Shown in pieces: positions 1-6,751 of a stretch of 34,355 bases of DNA. Below the pieces are notes generated by a model. The model ran no database searches and was not told where the DNA came from. It worked only from the letters and a program-made list of their open reading frames with translations. A program made the position numbers and the translations under genes. Within the stretch, counting starts at the first letter, position 1; each line of letters starts with the position of its first letter. This DNA is from JAGOUB01 sp964648045 (GTDB lineage: Bacteria; Patescibacteriota; Gracilibacteria; Peribacterales; Peribacteraceae): the NCBI GenBank assembly GCA_964648045.1, contig CAZYNU010000009.1:1-34355 (forward strand), given 5' to 3'.

Positions 1-95
1 TGGTAGCGCTGGCGCTTGGTTACGCGATCGGTGAGTTGCTTCAGGTTGCAGTTCTGGCGGCATTGCTGCCGTTGGTGCGACGGGCAAAGGTGTGA
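1..95 (+). CDS. C-terminal end of a membrane protein, cut by the window edge
   Basis: Only the last 30 codons are present, read in the frame that starts at base 3 and ending at TGA 93-95. The peptide is strongly hydrophobic (an Ala/Leu/Val-rich helix with a Gly-Tyr-Ala-Ile-Gly segment) and finishes with a short basic tail, Arg-Arg-Ala-Lys-Val, as expected for a last transmembrane helix with a cytoplasmic end. The length is too short to name a family; a MurJ/MATE-type flippase is one possibility but cannot be shown. It converges on the HAD gene, whose stop lies 3 bp away. Confidence 0.45.
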   Translation, partial: VALALGYAIGELLQVAVLAALLPLVRRAKV

Positions 96-98
96 GAT

Positions 99-680
99 TC
101 AACGTGCCACCTCTGGCCACCACGCCCTAAGCTGGGCGCTCACGGCCTCGTCGCCGCTGAAGCAGTGCCCCTCCCAACCATATGCGCGCGCTGCCTCCAC
201 ATTGGCCGGGGAGTCATCGATGTAACGTACTTGGCCATTGGGTAGTTTTGCCTGGATCGTTCCAAAGAAACGTGAATCAGGTTTGACGAGCCCCATCTCA
301 CTTGAACAAAATATGTGATCAAAAATATTTCCGTAGCCCATGTGCTCGCGCATGTATGCCAGTCGATACAAGTCCTGATTGGTGGCCAATATAGTATGCA
401 CGCCGTGTTCGCGCAGGCGACAAACGGTGCTAATGACACCTGCATGCGTCAGGCTCTGATCACGGTGCCAATGGGCAAAAAGGCCTTCCAGATCAACCAC
501 AAGACCGTGTTCCAAGGCGAAGGCTGCAAGAGTTTGTCGTGTATCGGCGCCTAACAGGCATTGCTTGAATGGTCCGGCGAAAAAGGCGGAGGCCATCTCG
601 GAAGAGAGGCCGAAAGCCGAAAAATCGCTGAACCGGAGGGGATTCACGACGCCGTCAGCATCAAGGACGAGGATGTCCAT
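99..680 (-). CDS. HAD-superfamily hydrolase (phosphatase-like)
   Basis: A 193-residue protein of the haloacid dehalogenase superfamily, probably a cytoplasmic small-molecule phosphatase. All four HAD motifs can be seen: motif I as DADGVV near residue 7 (both catalytic Asp present), motif II as the Thr of LATNQ near residue 98, motif III as the Lys of GLVKPD near residue 134, and motif IV as YIDDSPANV near residue 153. A helical cap sits between motifs I and II, as in subfamily I enzymes. The ATG at 680 follows the nusG stop by 4 bp, so the gene is probably cotranscribed with secE and nusG. The substrate cannot be told from sequence. Confidence 0.85.
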   Translation of the reverse strand: MDILVLDADGVVNPLRFSDFSAFGLSSEMASAFFAGPFKQCLLGADTRQTLAAFALEHGLVVDLEGLFAHWHRDQSLTHAGVISTVCRLREHGVHTILATNQDLYRLAYMREHMGYGNIFDHIFCSSEMGLVKPDSRFFGTIQAKLPNGQVRYIDDSPANVEAARAYGWEGHCFSGDEAVSAQLRAWWPEVAR

Positions 681-684
681 GGCG

Positions 685-1230
685 TCACTTCTTCTTCACC
701 TGCGTGAAGTCGAGTTCCACGGGCGTCTCGCGGTCGAAGATGAGCACGAGCACCGTGAGCTTTCCCTTGTCGACGTCCACGGAGTCGACCGTACCTTCGT
801 AGTTCTTGAAAGGGCCGTCGATGATGATGACGAGGTCGCCCACCTGGAAATCGCTCTTGAACTTTGCCTGCTGCTCGCCAATACGGCGCTGGATGACGCC
901 GAATTCCTCGGGCGATACGGGCACGGGAATGTTGCCCGAACCGACGAAGCCGGTGACGTTGGGCGTGTTGCGCACCAAGTACCACGACTCATCTGTGACG
1001 ACCATGTCCACGAGCACATAACCCGGGAAGAGCTTGCGCTCCTCTTCAACCGGTTCGTTCTTCTTAAAGATCAACTGCTTCTCCTTGGGCACTTGCACGT
1101 CGAAGATACGGTCACCCATGGCCATGTTCTCCACACGCTGCTTGAGCGCGGCAGCGACGGCGTCCTCGTACCCGGCGTACGTGTGAACGACGTACCAGTT
1201 TCGTCCGGCGGAAGGGTCCTGCTTGGCCAT
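685..1230 (-). CDS. nusG: Transcription termination/antitermination factor NusG
   Basis: NusG binds the RNA polymerase clamp, suppresses pausing and links transcription to Rho or the ribosome. The 181-residue protein has the NGN domain (WYVVHTYAGYED near residue 12, FPGYVLVDM near residue 70, GFVG near residue 95) followed by a KOW domain (VGDLVIIIDGPFKNYEGTV, around residues 127-145). The length matches ordinary bacterial NusG without an inserted domain. The ATG at 1230 is chosen because homology begins there and it follows the secE stop by 5 bp; the longer open frame upstream only overlaps secE. secE-nusG order is conserved in bacteria, but the usual rplK-rplA do not follow here; a HAD hydrolase does. 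Confidence 0.95.
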   Translation of the reverse strand: MAKQDPSAGRNWYVVHTYAGYEDAVAAALKQRVENMAMGDRIFDVQVPKEKQLIFKKNEPVEEERKLFPGYVLVDMVVTDESWYLVRNTPNVTGFVGSGNIPVPVSPEEFGVIQRRIGEQQAKFKSDFQVGDLVIIIDGPFKNYEGTVDSVDVDKGKLTVLVLIFDRETPVELDFTQVKKK

Positions 1231-1235
1231 AGGAA

Positions 1236-1424
1236 TTACGAGGCAATGGTGAGAAGAAGGCTGATGATTTCGGCAATGAGCGAGTCGAGCAGGCCGAAGG
1301 CCAGGGCCGAGATGCCCACGAAGGCAATCACAATGGCCGACAGGCGGATGGCCTGTTGGCGGGTGGGCCAGCGTACGTGGCGCAGTTCGGTGAGGGCTTC
1401 GTTGAGGAAGGCGATGGGATCCAT
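1236..1424 (-). CDS. secE: Preprotein translocase subunit SecE
   Basis: SecE is the small essential subunit that clamps SecY in the plasma-membrane protein-export channel. The 62-residue product has the amphipathic helix and conserved hinge (FLNEALTELRHVRWPTRQQ) followed by one transmembrane helix (about residues 26-55). This is the usual size of the single-helix form in most bacteria. The ATG at 1424 gives a normal N-terminus; the open frame reaches 24 codons further upstream but that part has no SecE character and holds the promoter region. nusG starts 5 bp downstream. Confidence 0.9.
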   Translation of the reverse strand: MDPIAFLNEALTELRHVRWPTRQQAIRLSAIVIAFVGISALAFGLLDSLIAEIISLLLTIAS

Positions 1425-1446
1425 AGGGTCGGTCGGCGTCTTGAAA

Positions 1447-1461
1447 AGCCCCGGAAGGGCT
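1447..1461 (-). terminator. Terminator-like hairpin in the secE leader
   Basis: On the minus strand AGCCC (1457-1461) pairs with GGGCT (1447-1451) around a 5-nt loop and is followed by a short T run (1444-1446). It lies between lepB and secE, just downstream of the proposed secE promoter. It could end lepB transcripts, or act as a weak attenuator for secE-nusG. The stem is short, so this is tentative. Confidence 0.35.
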
Positions 1462-1468
1462 CGTCCCC

Positions 1469-1496
1469 ATCCTACCCGCAGTAAGGCTGTTGGCAA
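1469..1496 (-). promoter_or_regulatory. Promoter for secE-nusG-HAD
   Basis: On the minus strand TTGCCA (1491-1496) and TAGGAT (1469-1474) are 16 bp apart. The predicted start of transcription near 1462 would give a leader of roughly 38 nt before secE that contains the hairpin at 1447-1461. Confidence 0.6.
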
Positions 1497-1506
1497 GGGA
1501 AAAGCG

Positions 1507-2133
1507 TCACTCCAGGGCGTATTCCGGCGGCTGAAGGGCGTGCACTTTGCTCAGCGGCAGCGCCACAAACCACACTTTGCCGGCCACGGCGCTATCGTTC
1601 ACATACGGGGAGGGTTGCCCGCTGCCATCGGTGAAGCCGCGCGAGTCGGTGCTGTTGCGACGATTATCGCCTAAGAGGAAGTAATGGTCGGCGGGCACCT
1701 TGAAGGTGGCCGTGGCGCCGTCGTCCCCGATGGCATGGCGGAACGTCTGGCCTTGATTCTCCGGATCGAGATAGGGTTCCTCGAGCAGTTTCTCTTCGGT
1801 GTCGCCGGCGCGTTTCACATAAACCTTGCCCGCTCGCAATGTCACCTCGTCGCCGCCGATGCCGATAACGCGTTTGACATAATACTTTCCCGGGGCATTC
1901 GGCGGATGAAAGACCACCACGTCGCCCCGGCCAGGATTGCCAAGGTAGTAGGCGAGCTTATTGATAATGATGTACTCGCGGTCGGCCAAGGTGGAATCCA
2001 TCGATTTTCCTTCCACTTGAAAGGGCATCACTAAAAACGTGCGAATGCCCATGACGATCGCCAGTATGACCACCAAATTGAAGGCCACATCCAAGATGTG
2101 GAACAGCGGCCCGTGCGCTTTGAGCTTTGTCAT
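1507..2133 (-). CDS. lepB: Signal peptidase I
   Basis: Membrane-bound serine protease that removes signal peptides from exported proteins. The 208-residue protein has one N-terminal transmembrane helix (about residues 15-35) followed by the catalytic domain. The Ser-Lys dyad is visible: Ser44 in EGKSMDSTL and Lys87 in YYVKRVIG. The GDNRRNSTDSR box lies near residue 155. The ATG at 2133 is picked over an upstream frame because it gives the typical short cytoplasmic N-terminus and is exactly 7 nt from a good -10 box (2141-2146). The exported proteins in this window (S-layer protein, the 15576 protein) are likely clients. Confidence 0.95.
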   Translation of the reverse strand: MTKLKAHGPLFHILDVAFNLVVILAIVMGIRTFLVMPFQVEGKSMDSTLADREYIIINKLAYYLGNPGRGDVVVFHPPNAPGKYYVKRVIGIGGDEVTLRAGKVYVKRAGDTEEKLLEEPYLDPENQGQTFRHAIGDDGATATFKVPADHYFLLGDNRRNSTDSRGFTDGSGQPSPYVNDSAVAGKVWFVALPLSKVHALQPPEYALE

Positions 2134-2140
2134 CCCCGCG

Positions 2141-2146
2141 ACTCTA
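2141..2146 (-). promoter_or_regulatory. -10 box of lepB, leaderless geometry
   Basis: The minus strand reads TAGAGT, then 7 nt, then the ATG at 2133. Transcription starting about 7 nt after the hexamer would begin at or next to the start codon. No clear -35 is seen. Confidence 0.55.
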
Positions 2147-2190
2147 CCCTCGGGTTTTTCATCCGTACAGCATCCACCCTTCAGATGAGG

Positions 2191-2196
2191 TACGAT
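2191..2196 (+). promoter_or_regulatory. -10-like box of the PH-domain gene, leaderless geometry
   Basis: TACGAT followed by 7 nt and an in-frame GTG at 2204. The ATG at 2195 overlaps the hexamer and is therefore unlikely to be the real start. No clear -35 is present. Confidence 0.4.
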
Positions 2197-2203
2197 GGCC
2201 GCC

Positions 2204-2809
2204 GTGCTGAACCGCTGGTTCTTCCGACGGCATCTCGATGAGGATGAAAACATCCTGCTCGTCGTTCATAAACATTGGTTGTGGGGCTTTCGTGCTCTGC
2301 TTTGGCCAACGCTGGCCCTCGCCGCCAATCTGGTGCTTTGGTATTTGCTGCAATCGCGCGGCTGGTCGCTCACCGTGTTCGGCGTGTTGGGTGCCGTGGC
2401 CGCGCTCTGGTGGCTGCGCAGTTTTTACGACTATTTCCTTGATGCCTGGATTATCACCAATGAGGGCGTGATCGACGTGGACTGGCACGGCTTCTTCCAT
2501 CGAGAGTCGTCGCGCGTGCTCTACAGCGACATTCAGGGCGTCAGCTACGAGATCAAAGGTATTCTGGCCACGCTGCTGCGTGTGGGCACCATGGAGATTG
2601 AGAAAATCTCAACGGGCGGTTCCATTACATTGGAGCGAGTCTCTCGCCTGAAGAAGGTAGAGGCCACCATTCTTAAGAGCATGGAGCACTACATGCATAA
2701 GAAGAACATGCGCGACGCTAGCCAAGTGAAAGACTTACTGGCCACGCTCGTGGCCGAACAGATCAATCTCAAGGCAATGGGGCCATCTTTCCAAAAACAC
2801 ACGAAATGA
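2204..2809 (+). CDS. Membrane-anchored bacterial PH-domain protein
   Basis: A 201-residue protein with two transmembrane helices (about residues 28-50 and 53-72) followed by a bacterial pleckstrin-homology-like domain (about residues 78-160: AWIITNEGVIDVDW, SRVLYSDIQGVSYEIKG, GTMEIEKIS) and a helical C-terminal tail. It resembles YdbS/YdbT-type (bPH) proteins, whose biochemical role is not well established. I take GTG 2204 as start because it lies 7 nt from TACGAT; the ATG at 2195 would add only three residues. It is divergent from lepB and overlaps the next gene by 4 bp (ATGA), which implies translational coupling. Confidence 0.75.
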   Translation: MLNRWFFRRHLDEDENILLVVHKHWLWGFRALLWPTLALAANLVLWYLLQSRGWSLTVFGVLGAVAALWWLRSFYDYFLDAWIITNEGVIDVDWHGFFHRESSRVLYSDIQGVSYEIKGILATLLRVGTMEIEKISTGGSITLERVSRLKKVEATILKSMEHYMHKKNMRDASQVKDLLATLVAEQINLKAMGPSFQKHTK

Positions 2810-3210
2810 CGACGCTCTTGTTTCTGGCGGCATTTCTGGTGGTATTGGTGATCTTCGTGGTATTTCGTTGGTGGGTGGCGCGCAGTCGTTATTTGCCGCC
2901 GGCCCAGGCAAGGGCGCTCTGGAAGCATTTTACTGCCGCCGAGGCGCAGTCTGATCCGCACCGTAGAGTGCTCGACGCCGCCAAAACGTTCGAGTCGGCC
3001 CTAAAGGCCAAAGGCTACCGCGGTTCGCTCGGCGACATGTTGCGGGTCGCCGGTCCCGCCATTCCGGCGGTGCAATCGGTGTGGGACGCGCTCAAGCTGA
3101 GAAATCGCTTGGCGCACGAGCCTGGCGCTCAGGCCGATGCCAAAACCGCCGATCGTGCCGCGGCTGCTTTCGAGCGTGCTCTCACCGTTTTTCTTGGACC
3201 TCGTCCATGA
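2806..3210 (+). CDS. Membrane-anchored protein with a HEPN-like RxxxxH helix pair
   Basis: A 134-residue protein: one N-terminal transmembrane helix (about residues 3-22), then an all-helical cytoplasmic domain. The segment LKLRNRLAHEPG holds Arg99 and His104 in the spacing (R, four residues, H) seen in HEPN domains, often nucleic-acid or nucleotide-binding and sometimes RNases. A helical domain of about 100 residues is the right size for HEPN. This is motif resemblance only and no partner NTase is seen nearby. The gene starts at an ATGA overlap with the PH-domain gene and ends at an ATGA overlap with pth, so the three form one coupled operon. Confidence 0.55.
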   Translation: MTTLLFLAAFLVVLVIFVVFRWWVARSRYLPPAQARALWKHFTAAEAQSDPHRRVLDAAKTFESALKAKGYRGSLGDMLRVAGPAIPAVQSVWDALKLRNRLAHEPGAQADAKTADRAAAAFERALTVFLGPRP

Positions 3211-3746
3211 AGCCATCCATTCTCATTGTCGGCCTTGGGAATCCGGGTAAGTCCTATGCCGACACGCGCCATAATCTTGGCTGGCAGGCACTTAATACGA
3301 TTGCGTCCACGCTCGGCGCCGGTGCCTGGAAGCTCAGTGACAAGTTTGAAGCTGAGTGCGCGCAGGTCGAGGGTGTTTTGCTGATGAAGCCGCACACCTA
3401 CATGAATTTGAGCGGTCAATCCGTTCGTAAGGCGACCGATTTTTACAAGATCGCTCCGGACCACGTGTTGGCGCTCTGTGACGACATCGACCTGCCCCTG
3501 GGCGAGGTGCGCTTTCGCCTGGCTGGCGGACCAGGCACCCATAACGGCATGCGCTCCATGGTCGAACAGCTTGGTGAGCGTTTTGCTCGCGTGCGTTTGG
3601 GTCTTGGCAAAGACAATGGCCCGATGGATCTTGCCGCCTGGGTGCTCAGCGTACCGCCCGACGCCGAAAGAACCGTACTCAATGAATCCTGCAAAAAGGC
3701 CGCGGCCCTCACTCAGGAGTGGCTCACGGCCTTGGAATCACAGTGA
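3207..3746 (+). CDS. pth: Peptidyl-tRNA hydrolase
   Basis: Cleaves peptidyl-tRNA released by abortive translation, recycling tRNA. The 179-residue protein shows the family signatures: GLGNPGKSYADTRHNLGW with Asn10 and the catalytic His, MKPHTYMNLSGQSV, DDIDLPLGEVRFR with the conserved Asp, and GTHNGMRS. The length is slightly below the usual 185-195. The ATG at 3207 overlaps the stop of the preceding gene (ATGA); the open frame upstream lies inside that gene and is not Pth-like. The gene converges on the TrbC-like gene, with 13 bp between stops and no obvious terminator. Confidence 0.95.
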   Translation: MKPSILIVGLGNPGKSYADTRHNLGWQALNTIASTLGAGAWKLSDKFEAECAQVEGVLLMKPHTYMNLSGQSVRKATDFYKIAPDHVLALCDDIDLPLGEVRFRLAGGPGTHNGMRSMVEQLGERFARVRLGLGKDNGPMDLAAWVLSVPPDAERTVLNESCKKAAALTQEWLTALESQ

Positions 3747-3759
3747 TGATCGTTGCGCT

Positions 3760-4080
3760 TCAGCCCTGGAGCATCGAGAAGAGCTGCTGCATCAGGTCGA
3801 CGATGGTGCCGAAATTGAGGTTAAAGGGAATGTCGAGGAGGCGGCTGATCCAAGCCACGGCGAAGAATGACAGGAAGACAACCGCCAGGCCGATGATGGA
3901 GTAGCGGATCGTCTCCATGGCTTTCTTGATTTTGTCTTCATTGCCTGCCGATAGAATGAAGGTGATGCCGCCGATGATCATGAAGATGAGGCAGAGGAGC
4001 ATGGCCGCAATCAGCGCCAGGGCGATGAAGGTGGCGACAATGTCGAGCGGGCTGCCGGTTTCAAGGAGGTCGCGAAGCAT
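3760..4080 (-). CDS. Small two-helix membrane protein, TrbC/VirB2 pilin-like
   Basis: A 106-residue protein with two hydrophobic helices (about residues 12-45 and 60-85) joined by a charged loop, SAGNEDKIKKAMETIRYS. The layout (Gly-Gly and Phe-Ile-Leu before the loop, a charged Lys-rich loop, then Ile-Ile-Gly-Leu-Ala-Val-Val) is the one seen in many Patescibacteria proteins annotated as TrbC/VirB2-like or pilin. No conjugation genes are nearby, so a type IV secretion role is not supported here. It follows khpA by 23 bp, and that spacer is C/T-rich with no Shine-Dalgarno sequence. Confidence 0.6.
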   Translation of the reverse strand: MLRDLLETGSPLDIVATFIALALIAAMLLCLIFMIIGGITFILSAGNEDKIKKAMETIRYSIIGLAVVFLSFFAVAWISRLLDIPFNLNFGTIVDLMQQLFSMLQG

Positions 4081-4103
4081 AAAAAGGAGGGAGGGGTGGG
4101 AAG

Positions 4104-4379
4104 TTAGTCGTTTTGGCCAGGCTCGAGGATCTTCAAGTTCACGCGCTGCTGGTCGGAGCCGCCGATAATACGCAGCAAGGTGCGAAGTGCTTTTACCGTT
4201 TGTCCGCCCTTACCAATGAGCTTGCCCATGTCGCGCTCGCTCACGGAAACGGTCAGGAGAATACCTAAATCGTCCGACCGCGCGGCAATGGTCAGCTGAT
4301 CTTTATCATCGACGATGGATTCCAGAACGTAACGGAGGAATGAGAGTCCTGGCGCGTCGGTAAGGGGTGTAACGGTCAT
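4104..4379 (-). CDS. khpA: KH-domain RNA-binding protein KhpA
   Basis: A 91-residue single KH-domain protein of the KhpA/YlqC family, an RNA-binding protein that in Firmicutes works with KhpB in RNA regulation and cell-size control. The GxxG loop is visible as IGKGGQTVKALRTLLRI (around residues 55-71). It sits directly downstream of rpsP, the conserved bacterial location of this gene. The ATG at 4379 comes 35 bp after the rpsP stop, preceded by a C/T-rich stretch and no Shine-Dalgarno sequence. Confidence 0.88.
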   Translation of the reverse strand: MTVTPLTDAPGLSFLRYVLESIVDDKDQLTIAARSDDLGILLTVSVSERDMGKLIGKGGQTVKALRTLLRIIGGSDQQRVNLKILEPGQND

Positions 4380-4414
4380 GTGGAAACGGGAAAGGGGAGG
4401 GAACCCTTCGGCAC

Positions 4415-4789
4415 TCAGGCGGCCGGGGCCTCGGCGGGCGCGGCAGCCTCGGGGGCGGCAGCTGGAGCCGGAGCGGGGGCCGAGGCGGCAGCCACGGCTT
4501 CGGGATTCTTCGACTTGCGCTTGGCATACCGCTGGATGAAGCGGTCCATATTCTCCATTCCCTGGCGCTTGAGAAGACGGGCGACGGTGTCGCTCGGCTG
4601 AGCACCATGCTTCACCCAGTGGGTGATGCGCTCTTTCACGACTTCAATGACGGGCGGCTCCTGCGCGGGCAGGTAATGGCCGACGATCTCCTGGAACTTT
4701 CCTTTGGCGGAACGCGCCTTTTCGGCCACCACCAGACGGAAGCTGGGGAGATTTTTGCGGCCGGTGCGCTGGAGGCGAATGACAAGCAT
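4415..4789 (-). CDS. rpsP: Ribosomal protein bS16 with an Ala/Pro-rich tail
   Basis: A 30S assembly protein. The first 90 or so residues are standard bS16: MLVIRLQRTGRKNLPSFRLV at the start, then EIVGHYLP and KHGAQPSDTVARLLK. After KSKNPEAV comes a tail of about 28 residues made almost only of Ala, Pro and Glu, which is probably disordered and is longer than in model bacteria. The ATG at 4789 is fixed by homology and has a strong promoter 8 nt upstream, so its mRNA should be leaderless or nearly so. khpA and the TrbC-like gene follow as one likely operon. Confidence 0.95.
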   Translation of the reverse strand: MLVIRLQRTGRKNLPSFRLVVAEKARSAKGKFQEIVGHYLPAQEPPVIEVVKERITHWVKHGAQPSDTVARLLKRQGMENMDRFIQRYAKRKSKNPEAVAAASAPAPAPAAAPEAAAPAEAPAA

Positions 4790-4797
4790 GCCCGCGG

Positions 4798-4826
4798 AGT
4801 GTAGGCAACGACTGGATAAAGCGCAA
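4798..4826 (-). promoter_or_regulatory. Promoter of rpsP-khpA, leaderless geometry
   Basis: The minus strand has TTGCGC (4821-4826), a 17-bp spacer and TACACT (4798-4803). Only 8 nt separate the -10 box from the rpsP ATG at 4789. This is one of the best two-box promoters in the window. Confidence 0.7.
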
Positions 4827-4862
4827 GCTCTTCTTAGGGGCCTTCACGGGCTTTCGTCGGCC

Positions 4863-5153
4863 TTATTGGCGGATCAGGCGAATGGAGGTTGGCGCCCTGC
4901 TTCCCAAATCGCGTTTCAGGTGGTCTAGCAGCTCGGGAATGAGGGTCTGTCCTTCTTGTAGACCGACAGCGTGGCGAGCGCCAAGGACCAGTACGCCGTC
5001 TTCCAGGCGAATGGGAGTAAGAAAAGAGGAGAGCGCGGGGTTCTGTTGGTGCAACCATTGCTTCGTGCGTTCCACGGCCAGCGCAGCCGAGGCTGCCTCC
5101 AGCAGGCCGCGGCGCTGTAATACGGAGCCGATGAGTGAGCCTAGGCGATCGAT
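4863..5153 (-). CDS. DciA-like (DUF721) protein, probable non-ATG start
   Basis: DUF721/DciA proteins help load the replicative helicase DnaB in most bacteria. The translated frame from 5153 gives about 96 residues: an N-terminal helix (IDRLGSLIGSVLQRRGL), a Trp-containing helix (VERTKQWLHQQNP), and the typical strand-helix end (LTPIRLEDGVLVLGARHAVGLQE, ELLDHLKRDLGS, SIRLIRQ). The frame is closed by TAG at 5163-5165 and has no ATG, GTG or TTG before GTG 5075, which would remove the first 26 residues. ATC at 5151-5153 sits 6 nt after TAGAAT, the same spacing as at leaderless ATG genes, so I propose it as start. GTG 5075 with a 70-residue product is the alternative. dnaB is at 11886-13241. Confidence 0.6.
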   Translation of the reverse strand: MDRLGSLIGSVLQRRGLLEAASAALAVERTKQWLHQQNPALSSFLTPIRLEDGVLVLGARHAVGLQEGQTLIPELLDHLKRDLGSRAPTSIRLIRQ

Positions 5154-5159
5154 GGCTCT

Positions 5160-5165
5160 ATTCTA
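5160..5165 (-). promoter_or_regulatory. -10 box of the DciA-like gene
   Basis: TAGAAT on the minus strand, 6 nt before ATC 5151-5153. Five of six bases match TATAAT. No good -35 is seen at 16-18 bp. Confidence 0.45.
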
Positions 5166-5210
5166 CTCCGACGCAGGGGTGATCACAGCGTCAGTGTATG
5201 GCTTCGTCAC

Positions 5211-5240
5211 TTGCATTCGTTGCCGTCGCGCGGCTACTAC
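5211..5240 (+). promoter_or_regulatory. Possible promoter of the S-layer-type gene
   Basis: TTGCAT (5211-5216) and TACTAC (5235-5240) are 18 bp apart on the plus strand. The predicted leader would be about 22 nt, unlike the leaderless genes nearby. Weak. Confidence 0.3.
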
Positions 5241-5269
5241 TAGCTGGTCTGCCTACCCCATTGTTTCCT

Positions 5270-6751
5270 ATGACATCCCGTTTCACTTTTTTTCGGAAGC
5301 TGCTTGTGCCGCTGCCGCTGCTCTTTGGCCTTGGTCTAGGCTTGGGGGTGTCCACCTCGGCCGCCGCCCTGCTCGGTTCGAGCATTTTTGACGATGTGCC
5401 GCGCGGTTCGTATTTCGATGCGGCGGTCGGCGAGCTGTACGCCGACGGCATCATCAAGGGCTTTGAGGACGGCAATTTTCATCCCGATGAGCCGGTAACC
5501 CGCGCTCAGGTGGCGGTGATGCTCCAGCGCTTCAAGCATGGCGGCGTTGTGTCCTCTGCCTCTTCCTCGTCACGTTCCAGCTCGTCCTCGAGTTCCTCTT
5601 CCAGCAGCTCAAGCTCAAGCTCCAGCTCCAGCAGTAGTTCGTCCTCCAGTTCCATCAGTTCCATTCCGGCTCAAGGAGGTTTGCGCTTCACGGCTGGCGC
5701 GTACACCCTGGGTGAAGGCGCGGCCTCGTTCCCCATTACTGTTGTGCGCACCGCTGGTAAGGCCGGTGCCATTACCGTCGACTATCGGTTCGTGGCGGGT
5801 ACGGCCACCGAAGGTCAAGATTTCCAGGCGACAACGGGTACGATCTCCATTGGTTCCGGTGAGTCCAGCAAGGTCTTCCAGATTACGGCCATCAACGACA
5901 GTTCGGCCGAGCCGAATGAGACCTTCGATATTGTGTTGAGCAACCCGACGGGCGGCGCGGTGATCCTGAATGATCGCACCACCATCACCATTGTTGATGA
6001 CGACGGCGGCTCGTCTAGCTCGGGCGGCTCGTCTAGTTCTTCCAGTTCGAGTTCTTCCACTGGCCCTGGCGCCTTCCGCTTCCAAGCTACCGCTTATAGC
6101 GCGGCCGAAAACGTCTCGCCTGTCACCATCACCGTTACGCGCGTGAACGGCAGCGTCGGCACCGTTGGCGTGAGCTATGCCACGACCACCTCGCCGAACT
6201 ACACCGGGACCTCGTCCGACTTTGCGGCTACGTCCGGCACGCTTGCCTTCGCCGCTGGCGAAACGAGTAAGAGTTTCACGGTACCGATCGTCGACGATGG
6301 TTCCATCGATGGAAACAAGACGTTCGGCATTCTTCTTACAAATCCCACGGGCGGTGCCGTGATCGATACGACCACTGCGAACGTGACGATCTACGATGAC
6401 GAGACGGCTGCCTTTGGCTCGGGCACCTTCCGCTTCGCCCAGTCGTCGTACGTGGCCAGCGAGAGTTCGGGTAAGGCTGTGATCACGGTGAACCGCGTGG
6501 GCGGCAGTAAGGGAACGGCGACCATTCAGTATTCCACAGCCAATGAGTCCGCCCTTTCTGGTACGGACTACACCTCGGTCTCTGGCACGCTGACATTCGC
6601 TCCGGGTGAAGCGGCAAAGACATTCGAAGTGCCGATTACCAAAGACACCCAGTCCAACGAAGGTGAGGAGACCTTCCGTGTGTTCATTAACACGCCAACC
6701 GGTGCCCTTCTGGGCGATCTCACGGCCTCGACCGTCACGATTTCCGGCTGA
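5270..6751 (+). CDS. Exported surface protein: SLH domain, poly-Ser linkers, three Calx-beta repeats
   Basis: A 493-residue secreted protein. A signal peptide (residues 1-33: basic TSRFTFFRK, then a Leu/Gly-rich core and Ala-Ala-Ala) is followed by one S-layer-homology domain (about 39-88: IFDDVPRGSYFDAAVGELY, FHPDEPVTRAQVAVML). An almost pure Ser linker (about 95-131) leads into three Calx-beta-type repeats of about 110 residues, each with the pattern phenylalanine-rich start, TDY or QDF box, GTLTFAPGE-like strand, ETF box and NPTGGA box; a second Ser/Gly linker separates repeats 1 and 2. The SLH domain may bind cell-wall polymer and the repeats may bind calcium. ATG 5270 is chosen because it begins the signal peptide; ATG 5198 would bury it. 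It overlaps the converging glycosyltransferase gene by 17 bp. Confidence 0.85.
   Translation: MTSRFTFFRKLLVPLPLLFGLGLGLGVSTSAAALLGSSIFDDVPRGSYFDAAVGELYADGIIKGFEDGNFHPDEPVTRAQVAVMLQRFKHGGVVSSASSSSRSSSSSSSSSSSSSSSSSSSSSSSSSSISSIPAQGGLRFTAGAYTLGEGAASFPITVVRTAGKAGAITVDYRFVAGTATEGQDFQATTGTISIGSGESSKVFQITAINDSSAEPNETFDIVLSNPTGGAVILNDRTTITIVDDDGGSSSSGGSSSSSSSSSSTGPGAFRFQATAYSAAENVSPVTITVTRVNGSVGTVGVSYATTTSPNYTGTSSDFAATSGTLAFAAGETSKSFTVPIVDDGSIDGNKTFGILLTNPTGGAVIDTTTANVTIYDDETAAFGSGTFRFAQSSYVASESSGKAVITVNRVGGSKGTATIQYSTANESALSGTDYTSVSGTLTFAPGEAAKTFEVPITKDTQSNEGEETFRVFINTPTGALLGDLTASTVTISG

Noticed and set aside
565..1674. 369-residue plus-strand open frame
   Set aside because: It runs antisense across the HAD, nusG, secE and lepB genes, all well supported by motifs. 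Long antisense frames are expected in GC-rich coding DNA.
3760..4080. Conjugative or type IV secretion locus, from the TrbC/VirB2-like protein
   Set aside because: No VirB4, VirD4 or relaxase nearby; neighbours are ribosomal and RNA-binding genes.
5578..5660. Microsatellite or CRISPR-like repeat
   Set aside because: The repetition is poly-Ser codons (TCC, TCG, AGC, AGT, TCA mixed) in a protein linker, with no spacer structure.
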